Shown: positions 38,707-50,684, counted from the stretch's first letter. The stretch is DNA of 64,000 nt from Peromyscus leucopus (GCF_004664715.2 NC_051071.1:6351231-6415230), one strand, 5' to 3'. Made by a program: numbers and translations. Notes: generated by a model from the letters alone, not told the origin.

Positions 38707-38742
38707 GTTTAGGCAGGTGATGAGACTTCATAGTTGTAGCTT

Positions 38743-39320
38743 TGTTGTGCCCAGATCGCGACCCCCCAGAGAGACCACCAAAAATGAGCATGCCGGAATG
38801 CAAAAGCAAGGTTTAATTTGGGATATCCAAAAGAGCAATACAAGCCTAGGCAGGGACTTCGTCCAACAGATCCAATGCAGTGGAAGCTGGAGGAAGTGTC
38901 TGCCTCTCTGCAAGTTCAGTTTTTAAAGGCAAAAGCCACAAGGTAACATCATTTAGGGGTGCTAGTACGGGTACAATTCTGATTGGCTCGCTTCTAGGGA
39001 CTCCCTAGAAATCATGGCTTAATCTTACTTCTAAGGGAGTGGTTGCCTGCCACCATCTCTCATTTGTTGCCCTTAGGTGGGGACATTTTTATGGTCAGTT
39101 ACCCTGGAAACCAGGTAGAGGACATTCCATAGTCCGGCAGATATTACCTCGTGACTACCTTGTGACTCTGTACCTTTACACTTCCTGATTTCTGGAATCT
39201 GGACCGACTGGTTTCATTAACTCATGGCCTATTCTAGTAACTCATGCCCTGTACCTAAAAGGAGAAATCTTAAGCCTTAGTTTAAGGGTGAAAGCATTTT
39301 GGTCTTTATTTGCTCTCACA
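38743..39320 (-). mobile_element. solo LTR of the same family, antisense, with its own target duplication
   Basis: This is the reverse-complement of the 38,106 LTR, from TGTTGTGCCCAGATC to TTTGCTCTCACA (578 bp). GCTT flanks both ends (38739-38742 and 39321-39324). Its target duplication differs from that of the neighbour, so this was a separate integration. Confidence 0.85.
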
Positions 39321-39479
39321 GCTTGTCTGACATTACTAGGAGGCAAATTCTCACAGCAACTGCTGGAGTTGTGTTGGGGCTGGGCACCACACAGTCACTT
39401 CTTCTAAGCATTTTGATCAGTTGTAGTTATCTGTAGAGGTCTCCATCTATTGCAAAGTAACTTTTTAATTTTACTTTTT

Positions 39480-40145
39480 GCTGAGGGGTGAAACTTAGCT
39501 GAAGGATAAATATTCAAACATTCAGATGTAGGTAAGGAATTATACTTGTTTAGTTAAGTGTCAATTTAGGTTCTCCAAGATCCATGACTTCACCAGCCCT
39601 GAGTAGCTGGCTAGGTTTCCAGTACCAGGCATGATTTCCCTCTTGTTGAGTCGGCCTTAACTCCAAGTACTGACAAAGAATAGCTGCCACCGTTGCACCC
39701 TTAAAGTTATCATGTTATGCTGGTCATTGATTTAGTTCATAGAATTATAGCTGGGTAAGAGTATTGGTTGCTTTGCTCCCTTGGAAGTTTATATGGCGCT
39801 TTCTGATGCTATGAAAGATAGTCCCCAGGGAGGAAGCTTTCAGGTCAGATCCAGCCCAGTCCTCCAGATCTTATGTCCCAAGTAGGAGTCTTTAGCCAAT
39901 AGGAATTTACTTTCAACTCCTGGGAGGCAACCAAGGGCAAAACCAATAGCCTATAATGTTTTAGGTGTCACTTGGACAACTCTGACCAACAACTCAAAAG
40001 GGTCTTCTCATACTTGGTCTTGGGATTTTTGTTAGATAGTTTATAGTTCTTTGGGGGACCATTGTCAGCCCAGATACAAAAACTTTATTTAAACTGTATA
40101 TTTATATGTATACATAGACCTATGTACGCTGTATATAATTTTAGG
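39480..40145. mobile_element. old L1 3'-end-like repeat, copy 2
   Basis: It aligns with 5,850-6,265, sharing 'gggaggcaaccaagggcaa', 'caactctgaccaacaactca', 'ttgggatttttgttagat' and a TTTAAACTGTATAT end. It carries no coding content. Confidence 0.5.
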
Positions 40146-40159
40146 TAGATTGTACTGTA

Positions 40160-41158
40160 GGCAAGTTTCATGTCAACTTGACACAAGCTAGATTCACTAG
40201 AGAAGAGGGAGCCTTGATTCTTGTTTGAGAGAGTACCTCAATAATGATGGGCTATAGGTAGGCGTAGTTAGTTTTTTTTTTTCCTTTCTTTTGTTTTTAC
40301 TCTTTTTCTCTTTTGTCTCTTTGCTCTTTGGGGACCCACCACCCACCTTGCAAATAAATCACACATGGAGACTTTTTCTTACTTATAAATGCCAAGCCTT
40401 AGTCTGACTTGTTTCTTGCCAGCTTTTCCTAACTTAAATTAGTCCATCTACCTTTTGCCTCTGGGCTTTTACATTTCTCTATTTCTGTATATACTTACTT
40501 TCACTCTTACTCCATGGATTGCTGTGTAGCTAGGTGGTTGGCCCCTGATGTCCTCCTCCTCTCCCTCTTTTCTTGCTCTCTATTTTTTTCTTTCCAGATT
40601 TCTCCTCTACTTATTCTCTCTGCCTGACAACCCAGCCTATCCTTTCTCCTGCCTTGCTATTGGCTGTTCAGCTCTTTATTAGACCAATCAAGTGTTTTAG
40701 ACAGGCAAAGTAACACAGCTTCACAGAATTAAACAAATACAACGTAAAAGAATGGCACACATCTTTGCATCGTTCAAACAAATGTTCCACAGCATAAATA
40801 AATGTAACGCACCTTAAAATAATATTTCATAACAGGTAGGCCTATGGGGTATTTTCTTAATTAGTGATTGATGTGGGAGAGACCAAGCCATTGTGGCTGG
40901 GAGCACCCTGGGCAGGTGGTTCTAGGTTCCATAAGAAAGCAGACTGAGGAAACCTTGGAGAACAAGCCTAAGTATCACTCTTCAATGGCCTTTGCATCAG
41001 CTCTTGCCTCCAGATTCCTGCCCTGTTTGAGTTCCTGTTCTGACTTCCTTTGATGATGAACAGATATGAACACATAAGCCAAATAGATCCTTTCCTCTCC
41101 AACTTGCTTTTGGTCATAGTGTTTCAACGAAGCATTAGAAATCCTGCCTGAGACATAG
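40160..41158 (+). mobile_element. ERVL-type LTR, split by a younger LTR
   Basis: The left part (40,160-40,263) has 'catgtcaacttgacacaagc'. The right part (40,835-41,158) has 'cttaattagtgattgatg', 'aagccaaatagatccttt' and 'ttgcttttggtcatagtg'. The same order occurs in 51,975-52,600. Confidence 0.6.
40264..40834 (-). mobile_element. rodent LTR, antisense, nested, with target duplication
   Basis: Reversed, it begins TGTTATGAAATATT and contains GATTGGTCTAATAAAGAGCT and GAACAGCCAATAGCAAGGCA, a common rodent class II-type LTR. GGTAGGC flanks it (40257-40263 and 40835-40841) inside the ERVL-type LTR. Confidence 0.75.
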
Positions 41159-41259
41159 ATTGATAATACTATGATTCCTCGAAACCTTTTCAGACATCCT
41201 GCTGTTATTTTGCTCTCTTCCCACCTTCTGTATTTATCTCTTTCTAATGTCTCTAATTA

Positions 41260-41861
41260 AAGCTCCTCCATGATTTTTTATTTCCACTTTCAGACCACTT
41301 GTTCCCTGCTTTGGCCCTTTCTTCCCGACCCCCAAATATAGTTTCTTTTTATTTTCCTGGTTTCTGAAGTTACTCTACATCTGAAGATTTGAAGCTAGGA
41401 ACTGCAGATAAGAGAACATGATGTTTGTCTTTCCAGATCAGAGTTATGCCACTCAATATGATCTTTTCTAGTTCTATTCATTTAACTGCAAATTCATGAT
41501 TTCATTTGTTTCTACATCTGAACAGTATTCTATAGTGTATATGTATCACATTTCATTACCCATTTGTCAATAGAAGGAGAATTAAATTGTTTTCATTTCT
41601 TAGCTATTGTGAATATTGGCCTGCCTACAGCCTTATCTTATTGAGGGAGTTCCTCAGTTGAGGTTCTCTCCTTTCCAATGACTCGGGCTTGTATCAAATT
41701 GACATAAAATTAGCCAGCACAATGGACCCCTTGTCACTTTGACACACAAACATCATCGAACATTTCTTGTAGTTTGCTTTCTAAGCCACAACTCCTCTTC
41801 CTCTGTCTGCTAGATTTAGCTCGCTCAAGATACATCACTGCCCTTCTTTCTATTATCCTCA

Positions 41862-41926
<65 letters not shown>

Positions 41927-42564
41927 CTAGTTTGGCCAAGGATCTATTAGTCTTGTTTATTTTCTCAAGGCATCACCTGTTAGATTTTTTTGCTGTTAGT
42001 TTTTAGCTTTATTGCATTATGATTTATAGGATACATGAAGTTATTTCAGTTTCTCTGAAACTTTTAAGATTTGTTTCTCAAGATGTGGTCTATTTTTTGG
42101 TCTGTTTTAGAGAACATTTCATATTCTGCTGGGTATCTAGATAGACTATTGTATAGATAACTGTTAAGTCCATTTAATGTATGGTCAGTTAATTCTGAGG
42201 TCTTTTTGATTAGGCTTTTTGTTGTTGTTGTTGTTGTTTTTTAGATGACCAGTCTGTTGAAGAGAGTAGGGTATTAGAATGAAATAACCTACTATTATTG
42301 AATTGATGTTAATCTATGTATGTAACTCCAGTAAGTTTTACAAAATTGGATGTACTCAAGTTTGGCACATATATGTTTAGGATAATATGTCTTCTTGGTT
42401 AAATGTTTCTTTGATATGAATGAAGTATCTCTTTTTATCTCTTCTGATTAGTTTTAGCTTGAGACCTGCTTCGTCAGAGATGATAGAAATACCTGCTTGT
42501 TTTCTGGGCCTGTTTGACTGAAGTACTTTTGTCCACTGTAAGGAGGTGCTCAACATTGTGTGAC
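41260..42564 (-). mobile_element. old L1, antisense fragments
   Basis: Antisense L1 text is at 41,440-41,640 ('atctgaacagtattctatag', 'cacatttcattacccatt') and 41,960-42,564. The reverse frame at 42,377-42,595 reads TKVLQSNRPRKQAGISIISD, a decayed ORF2 endonuclease segment. Confidence 0.65.
41865..41924. repeat. (TC)n microsatellite
   Basis: Thirty perfect TC units, 60 bp. Confidence 0.95.
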
Positions 42565-42985
42565 AGAACTTTTCCTGGGGAGGTATAATACACACATCAA
42601 TTCACCCCAGATACAGAACCCACGACAGACCAAAGGGAACCAATGACAGACCAACATATGGAATACCAAAGTCACTCTGGGTGAACAAATGAGTTCTCTT
42701 GGGTTATTTATAGGAATATTGGTGAAGGGTTACTTACAAGAGCAGAACTGACTCAAAGAGAACTATATCACCAACGTTCACCCTAGCATGTGGACTCACA
42801 AAATCTGGGAACTTGGAGCACACTGTATAACCTGCAGGCAGCTCAACAGGTTGGAGAACGTTCTTTCCAAGTAACTCTGGTCTAAACCTCTTCTAAGCAG
42901 CTCTCCTAGTTTCTTCTTCTAGACACTGGTTTGGTCTGATAGTCTTCTTTTTAGCTTGGCTTTGTTTGTCTGAGAGGGACTCTCA
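42565..42985 (-). mobile_element. LTR-like repeat, antisense, inserted in old L1
   Basis: Reversed, it contains AGAACTCATTTGTTCACCCA, GAGTCCACATGCTAGGGTGA and CAACCTGTTGAGCTGCCTGC, which I associate with a common rodent LTR. L1 sequence lies on both sides. Confidence 0.45.
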
Positions 42986-42999
42986 GCTTTTATTGCTTA

Positions 43000-43072
43000 C
43001 TCTGGCAGGGTGGGGGTGGGGTGGGGGGTAGGGTAGGGTGGGGTGGGATGGGGTGGGGTGGGTGGGTGTAGT
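43000..43072 (+). repeat. (GGGGT)n-type G-rich repeat
   Basis: Dense G3-G6 runs separated by T or TA; a second strong G-quadruplex candidate. Confidence 0.85.
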
Positions 43073-43267
43073 GCATCTGGTCAGTTTTCCTTCAGGGTGG
43101 AATGTTTTAATTTCAGAAAAACTGTTAGACCTTCTAAAGCTAAGATGTTTTTCTTGCCATCAAAGGATATATGGATTTTGTTTCTTGATCCATTCAGCCA
43201 GCTGTGTCTTTTGACTGGAGAATTGATGCTATAATATTAAAAATTATTATTGAAAGGTATTATCTTC

Positions 43268-43543
43268 ATTACTGTTCTGTTGCTGAGAGAAGTCACTACA
43301 ATCAAAGCAACTTTAAAGGAAGCATTTAATTTTCTTAACTTTCAGAGGATTAATCCATGATTATCATGGCAAGGAATGTGGCATCAGGCAGGCAGGTGTG
43401 GTGCTGGAGCAGGAGCTGAGAGCTCACATCTATGGTCAAGTTGCAAAGAGAGAGAGAAAGACACACACAGACAGAGAAAGGGAGAGAGACAGAGATGGAG
43501 ATAGACAGAGACATAGACTCATAGGCAGAGAAAGAGTCTCTCT

Positions 43544-43581
<38 letters not shown>

Positions 43582-43807
43582 GAGACAGAGACAGAGAGAC
43601 ACAGAGCCAGAGAGAGAGACAGAGAGCCAGACAGAGACAGAGAGGCAGTTACTAGGTCATGGGCTTTAGAAACCTCAAAGCCCACCCCAGTGACACAGGT
43701 TTTCCAACAAGACCACACCTCCTAATCCTCAAATAGTTCTACCAAGTGGGAACCAAGTATTCCAGCAGATGAACCAATGAGGCCATTCTTATTCAGATCA
43801 CCACAGT
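43268..43807 (-). mobile_element. MaLR-type LTR, antisense, with internal microsatellite
   Basis: The family modules 'tgctggagcaggagctgagag', 'ccaacaagaccacacctcct' and 'attcttattcagatcaccac' flank a purine-rich GACAGAGA repeat (43,446-43,643) that holds a CA run (43,547-43,577). Confidence 0.65.
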
Positions 43808-43844
43808 GTGTGTTTGTCTCTTTTTTTTTAATCTGGGAAGAAGA

Positions 43845-44035
43845 ACCTCAACAGAAAATGCCTTCATCAGATTGCCTGTAGTCAAGTGTGTGGGGGCATT
43901 TTTCTTGATTAATGATTGATGGGGAAGGGTTCAGCCAATTGTGGGTGGTATCGTTCTGAGGATGATGGTTCTGGGTTGTATAAGAAAGCAGGATGAGCAA
44001 GTCATGAGTAACAAGCCAGTAATCAGCATACTCAG
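43845..44035 (+). mobile_element. ERVL-type LTR fragment
   Basis: 'tcttgattaatgattgatgg', 'caattgtgggtggt' and 'ataagaaagcaggatgagca' match the central part of the family at 40,160 and 51,975. Confidence 0.6.
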
Positions 44036-44212
44036 ATACCATTGTGTTATAGATACCTGCATGTTTGGAATAGTAACTTGTAGTCTAGGAACCATAGACT
44101 ATACCATGTAGCCTATGTATTTAGTAGGTGTTATCATCTAGGTTTATTTAAGAACACTCTGATATTTGCTTAATGACAACATCAACTTTTTCATGTCTTA
44201 AAAAGTATCTCC

Positions 44213-44455
44213 GCTGGGTGCAGTGGTGCATGCATATAGTCCCAGCTACTCAGGAGGCTTAGACAGGGGAATCATGTGAGTCTAGGAGTTCTGGGCTATA
44301 GTGTGCTATACTGATAGAGTGTGCTCTCTAAGTTCAGCATCAACATAGTAACCTTCCATGAGTGGGAGACCACCAGGTTGCCCAAGGAGTAGTGAACTGG
44401 CCCAGGTTCAAAAGTAATCCCCGCAGCCCCACTGCATGCTTGAACATGCAGAAGC
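44213..44455 (+). pseudogene. 7SL RNA (signal recognition particle) pseudogene
   Basis: The 5' domain is colinear with 7SL RNA: GCTGGGTGCAGTGGTGCATG, AGTCCCAGCTACTCAGGAGG, then the S-domain modules GAGTTCTGGGCTATAGTG, AAGTTCAGCATCAACATAG and GACCACCAGGTTGCCCAAGG. These S-domain parts are absent from B1, so this is a 7SL copy rather than a SINE. CpG sites are decayed. The part after GTGAACTGGCCCAGG has lost about 50 nt, and the 3' end is only faintly recognisable (AGCCCCACTGCATGC). It is non-functional. Confidence 0.8.
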
Positions 44456-47429
44456 ACACACATAGTTACTTGTTTTATTATAAATTCACTTGTGACTGGA
44501 TGTTTATTTCAATGTTAAAAATAGAAATTAGGACAGTGCAGTTAAGTTCAGTTCAGAAAATCATATAATAGAACTTATAGAGCTCTCTGCACTAGAGATA
44601 TCAAAGTATTCAAGTTTCAAGTCTTTTGAAGAAGAAATCTAACTGACTACTAGAGCTGAATGAATTGCTCAAGGCTGGTTTCCAGTTGGTATAGAACTAG
44701 AGAACTTCAGTTACTCCTAGGGCACAGAGCAGTTATGTGAAGAGGGCAGGGCATTTGTTCTAGCTTTCAAGGCCACTTGAGGGAGGGTTGCTTAATAGAA
44801 ATGGAACCACTTTTATCCCATTCCTGTTGAAAAGTTCAAATACTGAGAGACATAGAATGATGAGAGTGTGAGCTGGTGGCTGGCAGTAGACTCTGGCTTG
44901 GGAAAAGGTCTAGAAGATGAAGTGAGTTCTGCTTGTTTCCTATGTCCACGCATATGGGGTATACAGTTTACAATAGATGTGCCATTGCCTAGATTCGTTT
45001 TTTATGGGGGAAGTTTTCTCAGTTTTAGCCTGGAGTCCAGTAACCTTGCTGCTCTCATGGACTCTGCCTACCCCATGGCTGCATTCTTTTCTGAGATGCA
45101 GTCCTGGCAAGATGGCCTGACATTCATCCAGTCCTCACACACCCACTTGTACTAACTGCCAACATGCTATGTGTCTGGAGAAGTGTCGTCTTCTGGTCAG
45201 CAAACAACAGAAAGGAACAGGACCAGGAGTGAGGGGACCAGCCAGATGGCAATACCAACTGCTCTCAAGGAGCCGTGCTTTTAATAACTCAGCTCACTGC
45301 AAACAAAACTAATTAAGCCAGTTATTCTGATTATGATACTACAGGCAGAAGTAAAAAGTGCACTCACATTCCACTTTTGATGGCATTTAAAAGGTCAGGA
45401 TATCTGATTTTTTTTTCTCATAGCAGTTGGTTTGTCAGGCTACACTTGAGAATTCAAATTAACTGTATTCATTAATTCAGCATCTCTCTGATTTCCTTAG
45501 ATAGCAAGTGCCAATTCACCTTTCCACCTAACCAATAATAAGACCCCGAAAGTCGAGTTATTAGTCATACCCGTAGATGATGAATTAGATATGATTTAAT
45601 GGGAGAGGAAGATAAGAGTCCACTTATGACAAAGGGGAGAATCAAAACAGCAGATAAAGGCAGTCTAGAGACCCCAGTTTGTGAGGGGAACCTCCATAAA
45701 GAGTTGGCAAGAGTCTGTCTGTTGGGTGATGCATCCTGCTCACAGGCTTAGGTTGATTAGCAGGGTAGGTACATTTAGTGCTACAGAGCCCACCCAGAGT
45801 TGCTCTACCTGTGAGGCTATAGGGGAAAGTAGTTGAACTAATAATATATATTTTACATATGAGGATGCTGATGATGAGAGCCGGTTATAATTATGAAGAA
45901 TCTGAAGTCTTGGAATAAATCTTACTCAGGTAGTTTGTCATGAATAGCCTCCCTAGTATAGTGACTTTCATGAGAAACTATTAGGAATCAGGCTTCTCAA
46001 ACTCTTCGAGGGGTAGACTTGGACTTCCTAATTTCTGCATTGTCTCCTCAGTACTCATACAGATATCAATTCTTTAGTCCTTTCTATCCTAACACTATGT
46101 ACAATGTAGGTTTCATATCTTTGGGTTTTTGTTGTAGTCTCACAAAACAGTGGGCACACTCTAGGGATTATTGGTCTAGTACACAAACATGTCTTTGAGA
46201 ACTCTTACCTAGAGTATATACAGTTGTATATACAGTGACACTGACTTAGTAAAAGACAAAGGATTTATAGGATCTAAAGAGAAACCAGAGTATATGACAC
46301 TGACTTAGAAAAGAGCCCGGCTGGTGTTACTGTGCTGTTGACAATGCACAGCTAGTTATTTTTACATGTGTGAGTGTCTCTGGAATGTCACCCACATGGT
46401 AAAGTAACATGTAGATACTCATCTTTAAATGGGCATATCTAAGATTTACTTATACAGATTAAAGCAATGGAAAACAATTTGATAAACCCTCTTCATCTCA
46501 CCCTTCATCTAAATTCCTCAAAATGATGAAATGTTGAGCAGAGTTTAAAGAGTGTGACATGCTAACTTGTGTAGGGTGGGTCGGTGTCCCGTGTGCCTTG
46601 CTGCAGTTTAGATACAGAGTTGGCTCTGCTGCTCTCTTGCTGTGTGACCTTTCACACGGTGTGGCACTCTGGGAAAAACCATCTGGGAGTGAGAAGTCTT
46701 ACATCAGTGGTCTCAGAATCTGGGCTTCACAAATAAAATTTGGGGATAAACATGGAAATTGCAGCTTTTTGCATCATTTGGTATAGACAATAAAATAATA
46801 ATCCAATGCCACCATTTCTTCAAAGAAGAACCTTTGAACATTCAAAAATAAAAACACATACATTCAGTAAAGAACAGCCTGTCCCCAGAGAAATAGCTGA
46901 CGACATTTTACTGATATGTACCTTAAATTTTTGTTTGTTTTGGACTAAAATGTAGTTCTGGGATCTGATTCATCAGTGCCATCCAGTGTGTGTTTCTAGT
47001 AAAGAATATGCTTTGGAAATTTATTTTCATTCCAGTTATAAAAATGGAGTTTCATGTCCATAAACATAGGCAAAGTTGAGGTTAGAAAGCTACGAGACAC
47101 AGCCCATGCAGTTCCCATGGCTTCTTTTATTTCCTCTCAGGGGGACATGAAGGATGAAGACTCTAATCAGCTTGAACTGAGCCCCCTTTCCAATCTGTGG
47201 CCCTACCTGACTTTCAGACATCATGAAGCTGAGCTTAGTCTCAGCATGGAGAATGAGGACAGTTTCTAAAAAGAATTATCTGCAAATGTGGACATTTCAC
47301 CATGCACGGCATGACCCAAATCCATTGCTTCAAGTTCCGTCTGTACTTTTGTGCACAGTAGGAAACTTGTGAGGGTTCCAGCAGTCCATCTAGTATTATG
47401 GATTGCCCAGAATCTGGGGAAGACGATAC
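44456..47429. other. intronic DNA, mostly unique
   Basis: About 3 kb with no convincing repeat or exon. The frames at 44,868-45,155 and 47,054-47,269 have no recognisable domain. Confidence 0.45.
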
Positions 47430-47970
47430 ATCCAGGTGGGATATCTGAGGGAAAAAAAAAATTACGCACATTATGCTCTTATGTCTGTTAACTTTATTCC
47501 TCTATGACAAAATTCTATCAGTTCAGCTACAGCTCCGTCAGGCATTCAGAGCAGGAATAAATCTAGGTACACCAAGCTCTTTGTCCCTCTACTCTATTTC
47601 TCTGGGATGAAATCCTGTCTACACAGCTTCAGTTCCGTCCTGCCACTCAGTTCCTCTTTGTCTCTGTGGCGAGCACATACCCCAGTTATGGGGGAGGAAT
47701 AATCACTCTTGATTCAGACTTGGTATAACACTCATTTATTCACACAACAAGATTACAAGCAATATTTATCCTGTCTTCCAAGTGGAAGCGGGAGTACCTC
47801 TCCAGGTGTACAGGTCAGGACTCGCCACATCTGTTCCTCTGGATCTTGGTCAGACTTCCTGTGGTCAACCTCGTCTGTGCTGAGGGCAGGAGCTCAAGTC
47901 TCTGGTGGAGGAGAGTCATCTCAGGGGAGGGTCTGAGGAGCTCTGTTGGTCGTGTCTGAGGCTTCATCTT

Positions 47971-48143
47971 TTTTTTTTTTTTTTTTTTTTTTTTTTGGTT
48001 TTTCGAGACAGGGTTTCTCTGTGTAGCTTTGCGCCTTTCCTGGAACTCACTTGGTAGTCCAGGCTGGCCTTGAACTCACAAAGATCCGCCTGCCTCTGCC
48101 TCCCGAGTGCTGGGATTAAAGGCGTGCGCCACCACCGCCCGGC
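47971..48143 (-). mobile_element. B1 SINE, antisense, cricetid type, with target duplication
   Basis: T-rich tail, 'gagacagggtttctctgtgt', 'gcgcctttcctggaactcac', ending 'ccaccaccgcccggc'. GAGGCTTCATCTTTT and GAAGCTTCGTCTTTT flank it, a duplication with two later changes. Confidence 0.9.
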
Positions 48144-48229
48144 TGAAGCTTCGTCTTTTACACCCCTTTCTGGGTAGGTTTCTAGCCTTCCCTACTTCCA
48201 CACACTCCATTTGTGGTTTATTTCTGTCA

Positions 48230-48279
48230 TTCTATTGCTTATCACTCCTGACCATTCTATTGCTTATCACTCCTGACCA
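48230..48279. repeat. 25-bp tandem duplication
   Basis: Two identical adjacent units starting TTCTATTGCTTATC, inside the extra segment of the LTR-like repeat. Confidence 0.9.
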
Positions 48280-48940
48280 AGGTTGTTCATCTAGGTCTTA
48301 CATGTATGTTCCTTACAGTCTCCTCTTTTACTGCCCTCCCATAGTCCTGCTAACTAAGCTTCCAGCCTCATCTTTGTCCTCTGTTTCTTCGCCCTCCATC
48401 TCTACTTGCTCTCTACTGGCTCTGATGAACTCTACAAGAGTTCTGCCTTACCATCTACAAAACCTCTGTGTTCTTCCCTTGTCCCTGGTCATGTCGTTCT
48501 GTCTGCCTCTACAGAAAACACCTATTTCTTCTCCCCATGGCCACTGAGGTTCCCTGCCTCCTCTGGAAGGTTGCTCTACCTTCCACCTTGATATGTAAAA
48601 ACATCTTTTGTTCTCAGTCAATTGCTCTGGAGAGCCACTTAGGCCTCAAGGCAAGGGAATGGTCTGAGCTTCATTTGCACAAGGAACAAGGCTATGCATC
48701 TGCCACCTGCTTGTTCTGCCTACGTGACCTTATCCAAGTACTGGCCTGAGTTGGAAGTTCATACACGAATTCTATGGGAATTGTGAGCACAAGAAATTCA
48801 TAACAAGGCACAGCTGAATATTAAGCTGTGTAAAAACAAATAGTCCATGCTAGATGGCTTGCCACTTGACTGACCCTTGGCCTGGTCAAGGTATAGCTTT
48901 AATACACAGCTGGACTCCTTATAACATATTCTTGTGGCTT

Positions 48941-49404
48941 ACCACATAGTATGTTGAATGGATCCTTTTCTCTCAGAAGCCCCACAGCAATGAGTCTGAA
49001 CACTATAGGTGAATACAGAACTTGAGAAAGTTTAGGGAGGGAATGTGGGGCTTGGGCAGTTCCAAAGTCTGCTGATGCTGTTTCTTTTGCTTGGGCAAGT
49101 CACAGATTGCATGTACTCAGTGCTGACCATTGTGAAGTGTGCATTCTGTTGAGACTTACCTTTCTTACTTTTTCATGTTGCTTAGTGTGCTAGAAAGCTG
49201 GAAGATCAGAGTGAGGACATCACTTTCTGTTCCATCATAGACAGGATTATCTCAAAATTCTATTGTGTCTGCCTCATCTGTTGGCAGAGTATGTTTGGCT
49301 TATCAACTTATATGCGGGCGAGAGTAGGCCATTGGCAAGCTAGTGGTGAGACAATGGCCCTTGGCTTTCTTTGTACTTTATCATGTTCTGCATTAGCAAA
49401 AGTT
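48941..49404. other. unassigned intronic DNA
   Basis: Nothing recognised. Confidence 0.4.
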
Positions 49405-49690
49405 ATTGTCAGTTTTGTGTACAATAACAGAATCCCCGAGAGTGGATACTTTGCAAAGTAAAGAGGTTCATTTGGCTCATGAATTTGCAAGTCCAAGAAT
49501 GTGGTTCTGGTGAGTGAATGACTTCTGGTGAGGGCCATGTTCTATGTTCTGCTCCAATCCATGGCAGAAAGTGGAGTGCAAGACAGCAAAGAAGATGCCA
49601 GACTCACCTGCTATCTGGATAGCTAATCCTCTCATGCAAGACGTAGTCTGATCTCAGGACAAATTAGTCCCTGCTAGAGACTCTGCCACT
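49405..49690 (-). mobile_element. possible old MaLR/LTR relic, antisense
   Basis: 'aagaggttcatttggctcat', 'ggttctggtgagt' and 'tggcagaaagtggag' recall antisense MaLR-class LTRs. It is very diverged. Confidence 0.35.
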
Positions 49691-50684
49691 GCTCAGCACC
49701 ATTGCATCACACTGAGAAACAAGGCTCAGCATGAGTTTTGATATGGACGAAACTATTCACTGTGTACCACCAGATTTTGATTGTCCTGTGTAGGAATCTT
49801 TGGCTAAAGATGCACACTGTCCTCGTTCTGTGGCACTTTAGTATGGTTGTTTTACAGCTAGAGCTTGAACTTGTTTGGAATAAAGCCTTCAGTGAAACTG
49901 GGAGGGTCATGGGTACTGAAGGGAAGTGTGTACTCTTGAGCCGTTTCGTTATAAATCATTGGCTTGACTAATCAGGCAGCCATGCATTCTAAGTAATGGC
50001 AGGGATAATGGAGATTTATTACAACAAATTAAAGGCTAATCAGAGTGCATCCTGAGATAAACAACAAAGTAAAACAAACAGAATGACAGTCAAGGAAAGG
50101 CTCCTGAGTGTGGGTGGAAGAGGGAAGGCAGAGTCTGTTCCTGTTCTACAAGCAGATGAGAAACTGAAGATACACATACACTCATTTATTCCAGAAATAT
50201 TTATTTTTGTGTTCCACATGAGTGCAGTATAATGATGGGCACTGCCAGGTAGGGTAGCATAACTAGAGATCAGGAGTTTGGGGTCTGACATGTCCACAGT
50301 GTGAGGGGAATAGTGACAGGGGCTAGAGAACTAAGAGCCCAAGGGACAGGGTGTGTGCTCGGAACTATGGGATTTGATGGTCTGGGACACGGCTCACAGA
50401 CTCCATGTCAAAAGAGGAGTGCTGTGTGGTTGGTTCCTGAGCAGTGTTTGTGTTTGGGTGACAGGCATGTGTGAGCTCTGAGAGGCTGTAGATGTGGAAA
50501 TAGTGGTGTTTAAGGAACAGTGGAGATTAGTAGTCGGGTGCTGAGCTATTGCTTAGGTTGTGACAGTACATTAGACAGTGTATGAGGCCAGGTTACCTGA
50601 ACATTAGATGACAGCGTTGGATGTTTTCTAACAGCACCATTAGTTTATCACACGAGGAGTCATGGGAAATGTTCTCATATTCGC
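49691..50684. other. unassigned intronic DNA
   Basis: No feature recognised. Confidence 0.4.

Larger units (their letters stand above)
47430..48940. mobile_element. long LTR-like repeat, copy 2, with extra segment and nested B1
   Basis: It matches copy 1 (36,890-37,768) at both ends. It also contains about 640 bp (about 47,660-48,325) missing from copy 1; that segment includes a B1 and a 25-bp tandem duplication. Block 48,418-48,671 reads identically to 37,213-37,466. Confidence 0.55.

Noticed and set aside
43398..43718. Frames of 85 and 122 codons over a purine-rich repeat
   Set aside because: Translations of GACAGAGA and CA microsatellite DNA within an LTR.
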